Positions 45,951 to 55,469 of a stretch of DNA of 64,000 nt are shown here, one piece after another; position 1 is the stretch's first letter, and the number at the start of each line of letters is the position of its first letter. Origin of the DNA: JARYGU01 sp033795365. Its GTDB lineage: Bacteria; Pseudomonadota; Alphaproteobacteria; Rhizobiales; Rhizobiaceae. The stretch covers positions 620,001 to 684,000 of the forward strand of contig JARYGU010000001.1 in the NCBI GenBank assembly GCA_033795365.1, in the 5' to 3' direction. The translations under genes and the position numbers were made by a program. The notes under the pieces are model-generated. The model had not been told where the DNA came from. It worked only from the letters and a program-made list of their open reading frames with translations, and searched no databases.

Positions 45951-46505
45951 TCAGCGGACGAATTCGTCGATCCGGCGGAGCGTCACGCGGCGGTTGCGCC
46001 ACTCCGCAAGCGGCGTGTCCACGAGCAGATATTCCTCGCCGTAGCCCACTGTTTCCAGTGCGCGCGGCGGAATGCCGAACTCGCGAACCAGGATGCGCTT
46101 CAGCGAGGCGGCGCGATCTTCGGAGAGGATTTGGTTCGAGTAATCGGAGCCGACGGCATCGGTGTGGCCCTCGATCAGGAAACGGGCGCCGCGCCGGCGT
46201 TGCAGCATACGCTCCATCGCGCGCGCGATTTGGCGGACTTTGCGGAATTCCGAGCGCGGGATCTCCGCCGAGCCGGTCGCGAAGTTGATCGCCTGAATGT
46301 CGATCGAGGGAGCCGCACGCCGCAGGTCCGGCCGGCGCTTCAGCTCGTTGATCGTGACGCGCTCTTCCGCCCGCATCCGCCGCGTAGGGGCCGCATCGAG
46401 CCTGCGCAGGATCATGTCCTCGGAAGGCGCCTCCTGCGCGAAGGCGCTGCCCGCCGGGGCTGCGAGCGAGGCGGCAAGCGCGGTCAGAAAGAAACGTCGG
46501 TTCAT
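45951..46505 (-). CDS. OmpA-like peptidoglycan-associated protein
   Basis: 184 residues from ATG 46503-46505. The signal peptide has a twin-arginine-like start (MNRRFFLTALAASLAAPAGS). OmpA C-terminal domain about 75-184: INFATGSAEIPRSEF, then FLIEGHTDAVGSDYSNQILS and ETVGYGEEYLL. Periplasmic peptidoglycan binder; no outer-membrane barrel is present. Confidence 0.88.
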   Translation of the reverse strand: MNRRFFLTALAASLAAPAGSAFAQEAPSEDMILRRLDAAPTRRMRAEERVTINELKRRPDLRRAAPSIDIQAINFATGSAEIPRSEFRKVRQIARAMERMLQRRRGARFLIEGHTDAVGSDYSNQILSEDRAASLKRILVREFGIPPRALETVGYGEEYLLVDTPLAEWRNRRVTLRRIDEFVR

Positions 46506-46609
46506 ATGGTTGATCATCCTTGTCTGTGGTTGCAAAGCGAGTGGCGAGACACTGCCAGCACAAACCTGAAAGGAAGGTGAATTCGACGGTTTGGAAAGGT
46601 TCAGATTGT

Positions 46610-47188
46610 TTAACGAGGCATCCAGCCGCGCTTGGCGAGATCGAGCAGTTCGTCGTCGCGAAGCGGCGTGATCGTTCCGTCGCTGGTGGAAACGGGAGAA
46701 AAGCCGAACATCTGATAGAGCTGCAGAGCCCGGGGGTGGTCGAGATTATTCGTCGTCACCCTGACGCGCTTCGGGTTCATCGACCAGGCGGCATAGAGCG
46801 TCTGCAGCAGGAACCATTTGCCGAGCCCGAGGCCGAGAGCGTGCTCGAAGAGCCCGAAATGCACGAGCTCGACCGTTTCCCCGTCCTCCTGGAAGAGCTC
46901 GTAGAACCCGGCCGGGGCGCCGTTCACGTAAAGGACGGTCACGGAATTGCGTTTGTCGTGGAGGAGGGCGGAAAGCTCCCCGTCGCTCATGCGCAACCGG
47001 TCCACCCAGTGCCAGCGCCGGCCGACCTGCGTGTAGAGGAATCGATAGAACGGCAAGGGAATATCCGGCACGCGCATGATCGCGGTATGGATGTTGACGG
47101 GCACGGGCAGGCTCTGCTTCGGCGGAGCCGTCATTTCGAGCGCGGTGATGTGGACCGCCATCGGGGCGGGAGCCTTGCGCGGTGCCAT
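46610..47188 (-). CDS. GNAT family acetyltransferase
   Basis: 192 residues. GNAT core seen in VTVLYVNGAPAGFYELFQED, HFGLFEHALGLGLGKWFLLQ (acetyl-CoA loop) and RVTTNNLDHPRALQLYQMFG. Four bases downstream of sseA, so likely co-transcribed. Substrate unknown. Confidence 0.85.
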   Translation of the reverse strand: MAPRKAPAPMAVHITALEMTAPPKQSLPVPVNIHTAIMRVPDIPLPFYRFLYTQVGRRWHWVDRLRMSDGELSALLHDKRNSVTVLYVNGAPAGFYELFQEDGETVELVHFGLFEHALGLGLGKWFLLQTLYAAWSMNPKRVRVTTNNLDHPRALQLYQMFGFSPVSTSDGTITPLRDDELLDLAKRGWMPR

Positions 47189-47192
47189 GGCG

Positions 47193-48047
47193 TCAGGCTT
47201 TCCCGGTTACGACGGGCGTATCGGGACGTCCGCCCCATTCGGACCAGGAGCCGTCATAGAGCGTGTTGTCCTCATGGCCGAGCGACTGGAGGGCGAGCGT
47301 TATGATCGCCGCCGTGATGCCCGAACCGCAACTGGTGACGACGGGCTTCGACAGATCGATCCTTGCCTCCGCGAAGGTCGCTTTCAGGGCCGCGAGATCC
47401 TTGAACCTGCCGTCGACCGAGAAGACTCCGGAGGGCAGGCTCCTCGCTCCGGGCATATGGCCCGAGCGAATGCCGGCGCGCGGCTCGGGTTCCTCGCCGG
47501 TGAAGCGGCCTGCGCCGCGCGCATCGGCGATCTGCCGCGATCCCGTCGACACGATGCCGCGCATCTCCTCGAAGGAGGTGACGGCATAGGGATTGAAATT
47601 GGTGCGAAAGACGGCGGGCGCAGGTTCCGGCAGGTCCGTTTCCAGCGGGCGGCCTTCCTTCTTCCATCCGTCGAGACCGCCGTCCATCACATAGACGTTC
47701 TTCGCGCCCATGATGCGCAACATCCACCAGACGCGTGGCGCGGTGAAGATGCCGGGCCCGTCATAGACCACGATGGTGCCGGTCTCGGAAATCCCGAGCT
47801 TGCCGACCTCGGAGGCGAAGAACTCGGGCGAGGGAAGCGTGTGCGGCAGCGGGTTCGAATGATCGGCGATGGCGTCCTGATCGAAGAAGACAGCTCCCGG
47901 AACATGGCCAGCCGCATATTCGGCGGCGCCGTTGCGGTTCTGCGCCGGCAGATACCAGGACGCGTCGACGACGCGGAATTCCGGCGCGCCGAGCTGTTTT
48001 TCCACCCAGTCCGCCGAGACGACGAACCTGCTCTTTTCCGTGGACAT
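47193..48047 (-). CDS. sseA: 3-mercaptopyruvate sulfurtransferase
   Basis: 284 residues. Two rhodanese domains; the catalytic Cys240 lies in the loop VVTSCGSGITA, the mercaptopyruvate (not thiosulfate) type. SADWVEKQLGAPEFRVVDAS and VYVMDGGLDGWKKEGRP are typical. Transfers sulfur from 3-mercaptopyruvate in cysteine catabolism. Between AlaX and GNAT genes on the same strand. Confidence 0.94.
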   Translation of the reverse strand: MSTEKSRFVVSADWVEKQLGAPEFRVVDASWYLPAQNRNGAAEYAAGHVPGAVFFDQDAIADHSNPLPHTLPSPEFFASEVGKLGISETGTIVVYDGPGIFTAPRVWWMLRIMGAKNVYVMDGGLDGWKKEGRPLETDLPEPAPAVFRTNFNPYAVTSFEEMRGIVSTGSRQIADARGAGRFTGEEPEPRAGIRSGHMPGARSLPSGVFSVDGRFKDLAALKATFAEARIDLSKPVVTSCGSGITAAIITLALQSLGHEDNTLYDGSWSEWGGRPDTPVVTGKA

Positions 48048-48077
48048 GATGTCCTCCCTGGAATTGACGAATTTTCC

Positions 48078-48821
48078 TCAGGCGTTTTCCGCCGGGCGTC
48101 CGAAACGGATCCGGAAGCGCCGGTTCTCCTTGCCCTTCTTTTCGATCCTGGAGATGTGGATCGCGCCGACTTCCTGCGTTTCGGAGACATGCGTGCCGCC
48201 GCAGGGCTGGCTGTCGACGGTCGATTGCTCGCCGATGCAGACGAGACTGACGCGCCCGAGGCCGATCGGCGGGCGGACGTTCTTGGATTTGACGATGCCG
48301 GGATTGGCCGCGAGCTCCTCGTCGGTGATCCATTGGAGATAGACCGGATGGTTCTCCTCGACGAGCTTCATCAGCTTTGCCGTCACCTCGTCCTTGTCGA
48401 TCGTTTCGCTCATGTCGAAATCGACGCGGCTCTCCTCTTCGCCGACGGCAGCGCCGGTGATCGGAAAGGGACAGACGACCGAAAGCAGGTGGCAGGCGGT
48501 ATGCATGCGCATCAGCCGGTAGCGGCGCGGCCAGTCGATGTGGATGACGAGCTTTTCGCCGACGATCGGCAGAGGCTCGCCTTCGAGCGGCCGGTGTATG
48601 ACGATGTCCTTGGTCTCTCCCGTGACCGTCGCACCGAGGCGGATCCTGCCGCCGTCGCTGCGTTCGAAGAAGCCGGTGTCGCCCGGCTGGCCGCCGGAGG
48701 TGGCATAGAAGCAGGTCTGGTCGAGCTCTATTCCGCCATCGGCATGCACCGCCGTCACCACTGTCTCCGCGGTCGAAAGATAGAAATCGTCACGGAAGAG
48801 GAGGGCGGTCGACGCGGTCAT
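48078..48821 (-). CDS. AlaX-type alanyl-tRNA editing protein
   Basis: 247 residues from ATG 48819-48821, directly after the cysteine synthase stop; a GTG two codons earlier is possible. Trans-editing hydrolase that clears Ser/Gly from tRNA-Ala. Zinc ligands are visible: His107 and His111 in MRMHTACHLL, Cys207 and His211 in QPCGGTHV. Sequence CFYATSGGQPGDTGFF matches AlaRS-type editing domains. Confidence 0.93.
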   Translation of the reverse strand: MTASTALLFRDDFYLSTAETVVTAVHADGGIELDQTCFYATSGGQPGDTGFFERSDGGRIRLGATVTGETKDIVIHRPLEGEPLPIVGEKLVIHIDWPRRYRLMRMHTACHLLSVVCPFPITGAAVGEEESRVDFDMSETIDKDEVTAKLMKLVEENHPVYLQWITDEELAANPGIVKSKNVRPPIGLGRVSLVCIGEQSTVDSQPCGGTHVSETQEVGAIHISRIEKKGKENRRFRIRFGRPAENA

Positions 48822-48823
48822 GA

Positions 48824-49864
48824 TCACTCTGCGGGTTGGTAGGGAACCGTTATCTCCGATTTTGCGGAGAGCCAGCGCGGAATCGGCAGGCCTTTCGAAT
48901 CGAGGAAGTCCGGATTGAAGAGTTTCGACTGATAGCGGTTACCATAGTCGCAGAGGATCGTCACGATCGTGTGGCCGGGACCGAGATCCCTGGCAAGGCG
49001 GATCGCGCCTGCGATGTTGATGCCGGTGGAGCCGCCGACGCAGATGCCCTCGTTCTCGATCAGGTCGAAGACGAGCGGAATAGCCTCGGAATCCGGGACT
49101 TGATAGGCATAATCCGGCGTAAAGCCATCCAGATTGGCGGTGATGCGGCCCTGGCCGATGCCTTCGGTGATGGAGCTGCCGGAGGATTTCAGTTCGCCGT
49201 TGGCATAGAAGTTGTAGAGTGCTGCGCCTTCGGGATCGGCAATGCCGATCTTGATCGCCGGATTTTTCGCCCTGAGGCCGGCCGCCACGCCCGCAAGCGT
49301 GCCGCCGGAGCCCACCGCGCAGACGAAGCCGTCGACCTTGCCCTCGGTATCGCGCCAGATTTCCGGCGCGGTCGTTTCGATATGGGCGTCGCGGTTGGCG
49401 ACGTTGTCGAACTGATTCGCCCAGATCGCGCCGTTCGGCTCGGTCTTGGCGAGTTCCTCTGCGAGCCGGCCGGAAAGCTTCACGTAATTGTTCGGATTCT
49501 TGTAGGGAACGGCCGGAACCTCGACGAGCTCCGCCGCGAGAAGCTTCAGCGCGTCCTTCTTTTCCTGGCTCTGCGTCTCCGGGATCACGATGACGGTGCG
49601 ATAGCCGAGCGCCTGCGCGACGAGGGCGAGCCCTATCCCGGTGTTGCCGGCGGTCCCCTCGACGATGACGCCGCCGGGTCTCAGCGCGCCGCTCTTCTCG
49701 GCGGCGCGGATGATCCCAAGCGCGGCGCGGTCTTTCACCGACTGACCGGGATTGAGAAACTCCGCTTTGCCGAGAATGGTGCAGCCGGTGGCCTCCGACG
49801 CGCCTTTGAGCCGGATCAGCGGCGTATTGCCGATTGCATCCAGAACGGAGGGAAGAACTGACAT
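48824..49864 (-). CDS. Cysteine synthase family protein
   Basis: 346 residues from ATG 49862-49864, with GAGG ten bases upstream. PLP lysine Lys44 in LNPGQSVKDRAALG; GTAGNTGIGLALVAQALG; AVGSGGTLAGVAAGL; GGSTGINIAGA. Makes cysteine from O-acetylserine and sulfide. The EGTAGNTG variant of the substrate loop is the subfamily sometimes called CysK2/cysteine synthase A in rhizobia. Confidence 0.92.
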   Translation of the reverse strand: MSVLPSVLDAIGNTPLIRLKGASEATGCTILGKAEFLNPGQSVKDRAALGIIRAAEKSGALRPGGVIVEGTAGNTGIGLALVAQALGYRTVIVIPETQSQEKKDALKLLAAELVEVPAVPYKNPNNYVKLSGRLAEELAKTEPNGAIWANQFDNVANRDAHIETTAPEIWRDTEGKVDGFVCAVGSGGTLAGVAAGLRAKNPAIKIGIADPEGAALYNFYANGELKSSGSSITEGIGQGRITANLDGFTPDYAYQVPDSEAIPLVFDLIENEGICVGGSTGINIAGAIRLARDLGPGHTIVTILCDYGNRYQSKLFNPDFLDSKGLPIPRWLSAKSEITVPYQPAE

Positions 49865-50135
49865 GGGATCCGAGCCTCGTTTTACGACTAGATTAGGAAG
49901 GGTCTTTTCTGCGTGCAAGCGCGGCTTTGCAAGAAAATCTGTTCCGTCACAACTCTTTGGCAGGGCATTTTTCACCCGATGGAAGCCGGAGCGACCATCC
50001 GGCGCCGCCTGCGGCCGGAGATGAAATGCCGAAAGGGCCGATTCAGGCCATAATGAACTGTTACAATCCGTAACAATTCGAGAAGGCATTGTCACCGCCG
50101 GTGGAGGAGACACCGCGAAGCGAAAGGAAGACGGC

Positions 50136-50972
50136 ATGATGCATTATATCGCGCAACCCGACCACGGTCTCGCCTGGGTTACGGGCGCAAGCTCCGGCAT
50201 CGGTCGCGCGCTTGCCAAGAGGCTGGCCCGCGAAGGATATGGCGTGGTGGTGACGGCGCGGGATTTCGACCGGCTTCTGGAATTGCAGCAGGAGGTCTCG
50301 GCGACCGGCTCGTCCGGGCGCATCATCGTGCTCGACGGCGACGTCACGGATCCGCGAGACATGGAACGCGTCATCTCTTCGATCGAATACGATCACGGCC
50401 GGATCGCCCTTGCCGTCCTGAATGCGGGTGTCCAGATTCCGGTCGACGGAAGCGATCTCCACCGGGCCGATTTCGAGAAGAGCTTTGCCGTCAATCTCGC
50501 GGGCGTCGTCAATTGCCTGCTGCCGGTCGTCGATCACATGAAGTCCCATGGACACGGGCAGATCGCGATCGTGTCCGCGGCTGCGGGTTACGGCGGCATG
50601 CCGTCGAATGCGGCCTATGGCGCAAGCAAGGCCGCGTTGATCAACCTGGCGGAAAGCCTCAAATTCGACCTCGATGGACTGGGAATCCGTGTGCAGCTGG
50701 TCAATCCGGGATTTGTCGACACACCGGCAGTGGCGGAAAGTGCCTTTGCGATGCCGGCGCTGATCACGCCGCACGATGCCGCCGTGCGAATTGCCGCCGG
50801 CTTGAAATCGACGCGCTTCGAGATCAGCTTTCCAAGACGTTTCACCTACGCGCTCAAGGCGTTGCGCCTGCTTCCCTATGCGCTCTACTTTCCCTTGACG
50901 GCGTGGATGGCGGGCCACAAGGCGAGACCGCGCAGTTCCGTCGAACAGTCCATCGTGGAAACGGCGAGCTGA
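50136..50972 (+). CDS. Short-chain dehydrogenase/reductase
   Basis: 278 residues from ATG 50136 with AAAGGAAG upstream. Cofactor motif TGASSGIG (16-23), NAG at 96-98, catalytic Ser147, Tyr161 and Lys165 (YGASK). The C terminus has a hydrophobic patch and basic end (RLLPYALYFPLTAWMAGHKA), suggesting membrane association and a lipid-like substrate. Divergent from the cysteine synthase gene. Confidence 0.9.
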   Translation: MMHYIAQPDHGLAWVTGASSGIGRALAKRLAREGYGVVVTARDFDRLLELQQEVSATGSSGRIIVLDGDVTDPRDMERVISSIEYDHGRIALAVLNAGVQIPVDGSDLHRADFEKSFAVNLAGVVNCLLPVVDHMKSHGHGQIAIVSAAAGYGGMPSNAAYGASKAALINLAESLKFDLDGLGIRVQLVNPGFVDTPAVAESAFAMPALITPHDAAVRIAAGLKSTRFEISFPRRFTYALKALRLLPYALYFPLTAWMAGHKARPRSSVEQSIVETAS

Positions 50973-50994
50973 GCTTGCTTCCGGCCGCACCGGC

Positions 50995-51018
50995 AAAAAA
51001 ACGCCCCGCAAGCGGGGC
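50995..51018 (-). terminator. Rho-independent terminator of treY
   Basis: On the minus strand GCCCCGC, TT loop, GCGGGGC, then G and seven T: a textbook terminator 66 bases past the treY stop, also between it and the convergent SDR gene. Confidence 0.85.
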
Positions 51019-51083
51019 AAATGTCTGGGAACCAAAATCGGGGAACTACAAGGCAGTAACGCGCTTTTGAAGAAAAGGTTCCC

Positions 51084-53738
51084 TCATTCGCTGACGAGAA
51101 ACGCGACGGGATGCCGTTCGAGCAGAAGGCCTGCATCCAGCGTCGGGGCGGCTTCGAAGGTGCGTCCGGATATGGCGTCTCGCAGAGCCACCCCCGTGCA
51201 GGAGGCAGGCAGGCGGATCTGTACGCCGGAAAGCCATTCCTCCGACAGGCCGAGCCAATCCTTTCTGATCTTCGCGAAGGCGAGCCGCGGAACGACGGTC
51301 ACGGCAAGCGAGGTGCGACCGCGGCGCATGAAGGCTGCGACGTGCCTCGCATTTTCACCTGTTGTCGCGAGAGGCGAATAATCGCCATTGAAGAAATCCG
51401 CTGTCGGATTTTCGCGCAGGGCAAGGCAGATGCCGACCAGCCATTGCTTGTAGCCGGCGATGTTTTCAACGGTCGGGCGGGCCGGAAATGCGGTCTCGGC
51501 GAATACCTCCGGGGCGAAAGGCCGCCGGTTGTCGGGGTCGACCAGAGAGAAATCGAGCTGTTCGGCGCCGCGATAGATATCGGGAATGCCGGGCGCCGCA
51601 AGCTTGACCAGGGTCTGGGAGAGGGAATTGACGAGGCCGGCTTTAGACAGAGGTTCAACAAAATTTCCGAAATCGTTGATGAATCGCGTATTTTCTGGAT
51701 CGAGAAGTCCGGCAACATAGGCTTTTGCCGCGTCCTCATATGCATTGTTCGGCTGCGACCAGTTCGAACGCAGCTTTGCCTCTCGCAGGGCCTTTACGAC
51801 GAAACCGCTCATGCGCTCGCTAAGCGATTCATAAAGGGTGCGGTTCTCCAGACCTTTTATTGGCCAGACCCCCGCGAGCGACTGGTAGATCATCCATTCG
51901 ACCTGGGGCTCGGGGGCGGCGCCATCCGGCAACATTCCCACGAGATGTGCATTCATGCGCCGCCATCGCCCGACGGCAGTCGCCCACTGTTCGGGGATCT
52001 CGCTCAGGACGTAAAGGCGGGCGCGGGCATCCTCGCCGCGCTTGGTATCGTGGGTGGAGGTGGCGGAAAGACCCGCCGGCATCGCTGCTGCGCGGGTTTC
52101 GAGCATACGGTGGAACCGCTGCGGACCGCCGGGAGCCCGGCCCGGATCGCCTCCGACCTCGTTTGCGGCGAGAAAGGCGGTGTTGCGGTAAAAGAGCGTA
52201 TCCTCGACCGCTTTCGCCATGACCGGACCGCTGAGCTGCTGGAATCGCGCCCTGAAGCGCGCCAGCCTGGTGATGTCGACATCCGCCTCGTTGGATTTCA
52301 TGACGTCGCGGATGAAGGATGCCGCGTGCCGTTCCGCTTCGTTTTCCATGTGGCGGCATGCGCGCTCGGCGATGTCGTCAAGCAGGCGGCGGTCGTTCTC
52401 GTCCGCTCCGTCGGCGGTCGCATAGGTGCGATAGACGGAAAGCTCGAGGATGAGGGCCCGAATGGCGGCAGCCAGCGCTTCTGCGGGCAGGGTGCTGCCG
52501 GCTTCCTGAGCGATCTCGCCGGCAAGCGCAGTCAGGCGTTCCACCTCGCCGGCGAAGTTCTGCGTGAGCATCAGATGCTTGCAGGCACGCCGTTCCTCCT
52601 CGATGGACCGCGGGTGGTCGGATAGCGACCGGAACGCCCGGTCAAGCCGCCCGTCTTCCCGCTCGTCCGACAACAGTGCCGAGAGCGCGGAGATGAACTC
52701 GTATCCCGTCGTGCCGGCCACCGGCCAGGCGGGAAGGATTTCCTCCTGCTCCAGGATCTTTTCCACGACGATGAAGGTCTCTTCGCCCGTTTCCCGGCGC
52801 AGCCGCTCCAGATAGCTCGCAGGATCTGCGAGGCCGTCGACATGGTCCACGCGCAGGCCGTCGACCAGACCGGCGCGAACGAGCTCCAGCACGAGCCGAT
52901 GCGTGTCGGCGAAGACCCGCCTGTCCTCGATACGCAGTCCGACGAGGCCCGCGATCTCGAAGAAGCGGCGATAGCTCAGATGGGCGGCGGCCTGTTTCCA
53001 GTCCATGAGCTGCCAGGGCTGGAGCGCGTGCAGGGAGCCGATCAGCGCGGGATCGCGCGACAGGACGGCCAAATCCTCCTCGAAGGCTGCAAGCTTCGCT
53101 CGGTTCGCGAGGATCAAGGCGATTTCCGCATGGAAATCCTCGGCCCGGCGCGCGGAAGCCGTCTCGGCCGCGGTCGCAAGCTCCTCGGCGACATCCCTGT
53201 CCTTCAGCCCTTTCAACGCTTCATGGTAGGTCGCCGGAGCGAGCGGATAGAGGGTATCGTAATATCCGAGCGCCAGGCAGTGGCTGCCTTTGTCATAGGC
53301 AAGCCGCAGCTTTCCCTTCGAAAGCTCCGCCTCGAAGCTTTCGCCGAGAAAGGGCAGCGTCAGCCGTTGCGACCAGTCGATGTCGAAATGGTGGGCGCAT
53401 CGGCTGTCGTCGCCCCATTCGACGATGCTGCGCCACCAGGGATTTTCAAGGCTTGCCGCCATATGGTTCGGCACGATGTCGAGGATGAGCCTCAGCCCCG
53501 CCGCACGAAGCGCCGCGACCATCCGCTCGAAACCTTCGCGCCCGCCGAGTGCGGGATCGATCTCGTTGGCGTCGACGATGTCGTAACCATGGGTCGAGCC
53601 GCGCGTCGCGGTGAAGACCGGCGAGGCGTAGAGATGGCTGACGTGGAGGCTCGACAGATGGGGAATGAGATCGATCGCGCCATTGAAGTCCATTCCGTTG
53701 CGGAATTGGAGACGATAGGTCGCGGTCGGATTGCTCAT
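51084..53738 (-). CDS. treY: Maltooligosyl trehalose synthase
   Basis: 884 residues from ATG 53736-53738; the frame is open 54 codons further but those do not match. GH13 enzyme that turns the reducing end of maltodextrin into a trehalosyl unit. MSNPTATYRLQFRNGMDFNG, SHLYASPVFTATRGSTHGYD, LRLILDIVPNHMA, GLRVDHVDGLADP and FIVVEKIL carry the GH13 catalytic motifs; STHDTKRGEDARARL is family-specific. TreZ is not adjacent in this window; a partner may lie elsewhere. Confidence 0.95.
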   Translation of the reverse strand: MSNPTATYRLQFRNGMDFNGAIDLIPHLSSLHVSHLYASPVFTATRGSTHGYDIVDANEIDPALGGREGFERMVAALRAAGLRLILDIVPNHMAASLENPWWRSIVEWGDDSRCAHHFDIDWSQRLTLPFLGESFEAELSKGKLRLAYDKGSHCLALGYYDTLYPLAPATYHEALKGLKDRDVAEELATAAETASARRAEDFHAEIALILANRAKLAAFEEDLAVLSRDPALIGSLHALQPWQLMDWKQAAAHLSYRRFFEIAGLVGLRIEDRRVFADTHRLVLELVRAGLVDGLRVDHVDGLADPASYLERLRRETGEETFIVVEKILEQEEILPAWPVAGTTGYEFISALSALLSDEREDGRLDRAFRSLSDHPRSIEEERRACKHLMLTQNFAGEVERLTALAGEIAQEAGSTLPAEALAAAIRALILELSVYRTYATADGADENDRRLLDDIAERACRHMENEAERHAASFIRDVMKSNEADVDITRLARFRARFQQLSGPVMAKAVEDTLFYRNTAFLAANEVGGDPGRAPGGPQRFHRMLETRAAAMPAGLSATSTHDTKRGEDARARLYVLSEIPEQWATAVGRWRRMNAHLVGMLPDGAAPEPQVEWMIYQSLAGVWPIKGLENRTLYESLSERMSGFVVKALREAKLRSNWSQPNNAYEDAAKAYVAGLLDPENTRFINDFGNFVEPLSKAGLVNSLSQTLVKLAAPGIPDIYRGAEQLDFSLVDPDNRRPFAPEVFAETAFPARPTVENIAGYKQWLVGICLALRENPTADFFNGDYSPLATTGENARHVAAFMRRGRTSLAVTVVPRLAFAKIRKDWLGLSEEWLSGVQIRLPASCTGVALRDAISGRTFEAAPTLDAGLLLERHPVAFLVSE

Positions 53739-53903
53739 GTCGGGGGATGTCCCTGCCTTCGATATGCTCGTGAACGGCGGGTGCCGGATCTTTGTTCCCC
53801 GGCGCAAGGTTCGGGAACAAAAGCCGGGGCAACGCTGTTTCTGCGGCGTGGGCGGCCGGGGCCATGAGGCGTCTGGTCCGCATCCGGCATTTGCGAGCAT
53901 CCA

Positions 53904-55469
53904 TTGCGTGATCAGTCACATTTGACAGACGGACCGGCCGCAACCGATCGGCCGCAGATCATCCGACCCGGAAGGAACGTCTGGCGAACGGCGAAAGCCG
54001 AGCGCATGGACTTTCTCGTCGATTCCGCCAGCTATTTCCGCTTCCTCGAAACCGCCCTGGCAGAGGCGGAACGGGAGATCTGGATCATAGGATGGGATTT
54101 CAACGCCGACATACGCTTGCGGCCGGACAAGGAGGGTTCCGAGAGGCTCGGCGACTTCCTCGTCCGCCTGGCGGAGGAAAGGCCGTCGCTGGTCATCCGG
54201 ATCCTGGTCTGGTCCATGGGGCCGATCTATTCCGGCAAGTCGCTGCGCATGTTCGAGGCGCACAGGTGGTCGACCCATCCGCGCATAGACCTGCGGTTCG
54301 ATACGACGCATGCGATCCGCGGCGCCCATCATCAGAAGCTCGTCTGCATAGACGACCAGCTTGCCTGCGTCGGTGGCATGGACCTGACCGCGAAGCGCTG
54401 GGACACCTCGGAGCACCTCGCACAAAACCCGTTGCGCTGCCTGCCGGATGGAGAAACCTACGAACCGGTGCACGACGTCCAGGCCGTGGTCGCGGGCGAG
54501 GCCGCGAAGCTGGCGGGAGCGCTGGCACGGCGGCGATGGCAATTCCTGACCGGCGAGGCGGTGCCGCCTTGCGAGACGCGGGAAAGCCGCCCGTCCCCGA
54601 AGGGAACGGCAGCGCTTCGCTCCTGCGAGATCGGGTTTGCCCGTACCGAGCCTGCGGTGCGCGGGCGCGAGGGATGTGGGGAGGCGCTTCAGCTCACCTT
54701 CGATGCGCTTAGGGCCGCCAGGCGCAACATCTATATCGAGAACCAGTATTTCGCATCCGAAAAGGCCTGCCGGATCCTTTGCGAAAAGCTCAAGGATCCT
54801 GACGGTCCGGATGTCGTGGTCGTCACCACGCGCAATTGCCACGGCATTCTGGAAAAGCTGGTGATGGGCGAGAATCGCGATCGTTTCCTGCGGCGCATGC
54901 GGCAGAACGATCTCTATGGCCGGCTGCGGGCGGGCTACCCCGTCGTGCCGTCGCCGGACGGCGGCGAGCAGGAAGTGGTCATCCATTCCAAGCTGGTGGT
55001 GGTGGACGATCAGTTCCTTCGCGTCGGCTCATCCAACCTGAACCGGCGCTCCGAAGAGCTCGACAGCGAGCTCGATATTGCGATCGAAGCAAGCCGCGGC
55101 GAGGAGTGCCGCGCGATCACCGAACTGCGCAACCGGCTCCTCGGCGAGCATCTGGACGTCGATCCCCGCCTGGTCGCATCCGTGATGGCGGAAACCAACT
55201 CGCTCGCCGCCACCTACGATCGCCTGAATAAGGGACGCCGGGGCCTCAGACCTTTCAAGGGAATGGACAAGCCGGGAAAGACGGAGCCGGTCTTCGGAAC
55301 CAGCATCGTCGACCCGGCGCGGCCATGGTGGCCGCTTCAGGCTTTCATGTCGCCGGCTGTCCGCTTGATACGCAGGTTCCGCTCCTCCTGGCGTTTGTCG
55401 GCAGGCCGCAGAAGCATTTCGCTGATGAGCAGGGACAACAGCCCGAAGGGAAGCGGAATGAAGAAATAG
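53904..55469 (+). CDS. Phospholipase D/cardiolipin synthase-like protein
   Basis: 521 residues from TTG 53904; start uncertain. Two HKD motifs: HHQKLVCIDDQLACVGGMD near 145 and VIHSKLVVVDDQFLRVGSSN near 360, the pair needed for one PLD active site. No N-terminal transmembrane segment. It is followed by ybhN- and ybhP-like genes, the gene set of E. coli ybhPON, where YbhO is a cardiolipin synthase (ClsB). Its last 133 bases overlap the convergent ybhN-like gene. Confidence 0.88.
   Translation: MRDQSHLTDGPAATDRPQIIRPGRNVWRTAKAERMDFLVDSASYFRFLETALAEAEREIWIIGWDFNADIRLRPDKEGSERLGDFLVRLAEERPSLVIRILVWSMGPIYSGKSLRMFEAHRWSTHPRIDLRFDTTHAIRGAHHQKLVCIDDQLACVGGMDLTAKRWDTSEHLAQNPLRCLPDGETYEPVHDVQAVVAGEAAKLAGALARRRWQFLTGEAVPPCETRESRPSPKGTAALRSCEIGFARTEPAVRGREGCGEALQLTFDALRAARRNIYIENQYFASEKACRILCEKLKDPDGPDVVVVTTRNCHGILEKLVMGENRDRFLRRMRQNDLYGRLRAGYPVVPSPDGGEQEVVIHSKLVVVDDQFLRVGSSNLNRRSEELDSELDIAIEASRGEECRAITELRNRLLGEHLDVDPRLVASVMAETNSLAATYDRLNKGRRGLRPFKGMDKPGKTEPVFGTSIVDPARPWWPLQAFMSPAVRLIRRFRSSWRLSAGRRSISLMSRDNSPKGSGMKK

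Noticed and set aside
51111..52625. 504-codon open frame antisense to treY
   Set aside because: Shadow of treY, which has unambiguous GH13 motifs.
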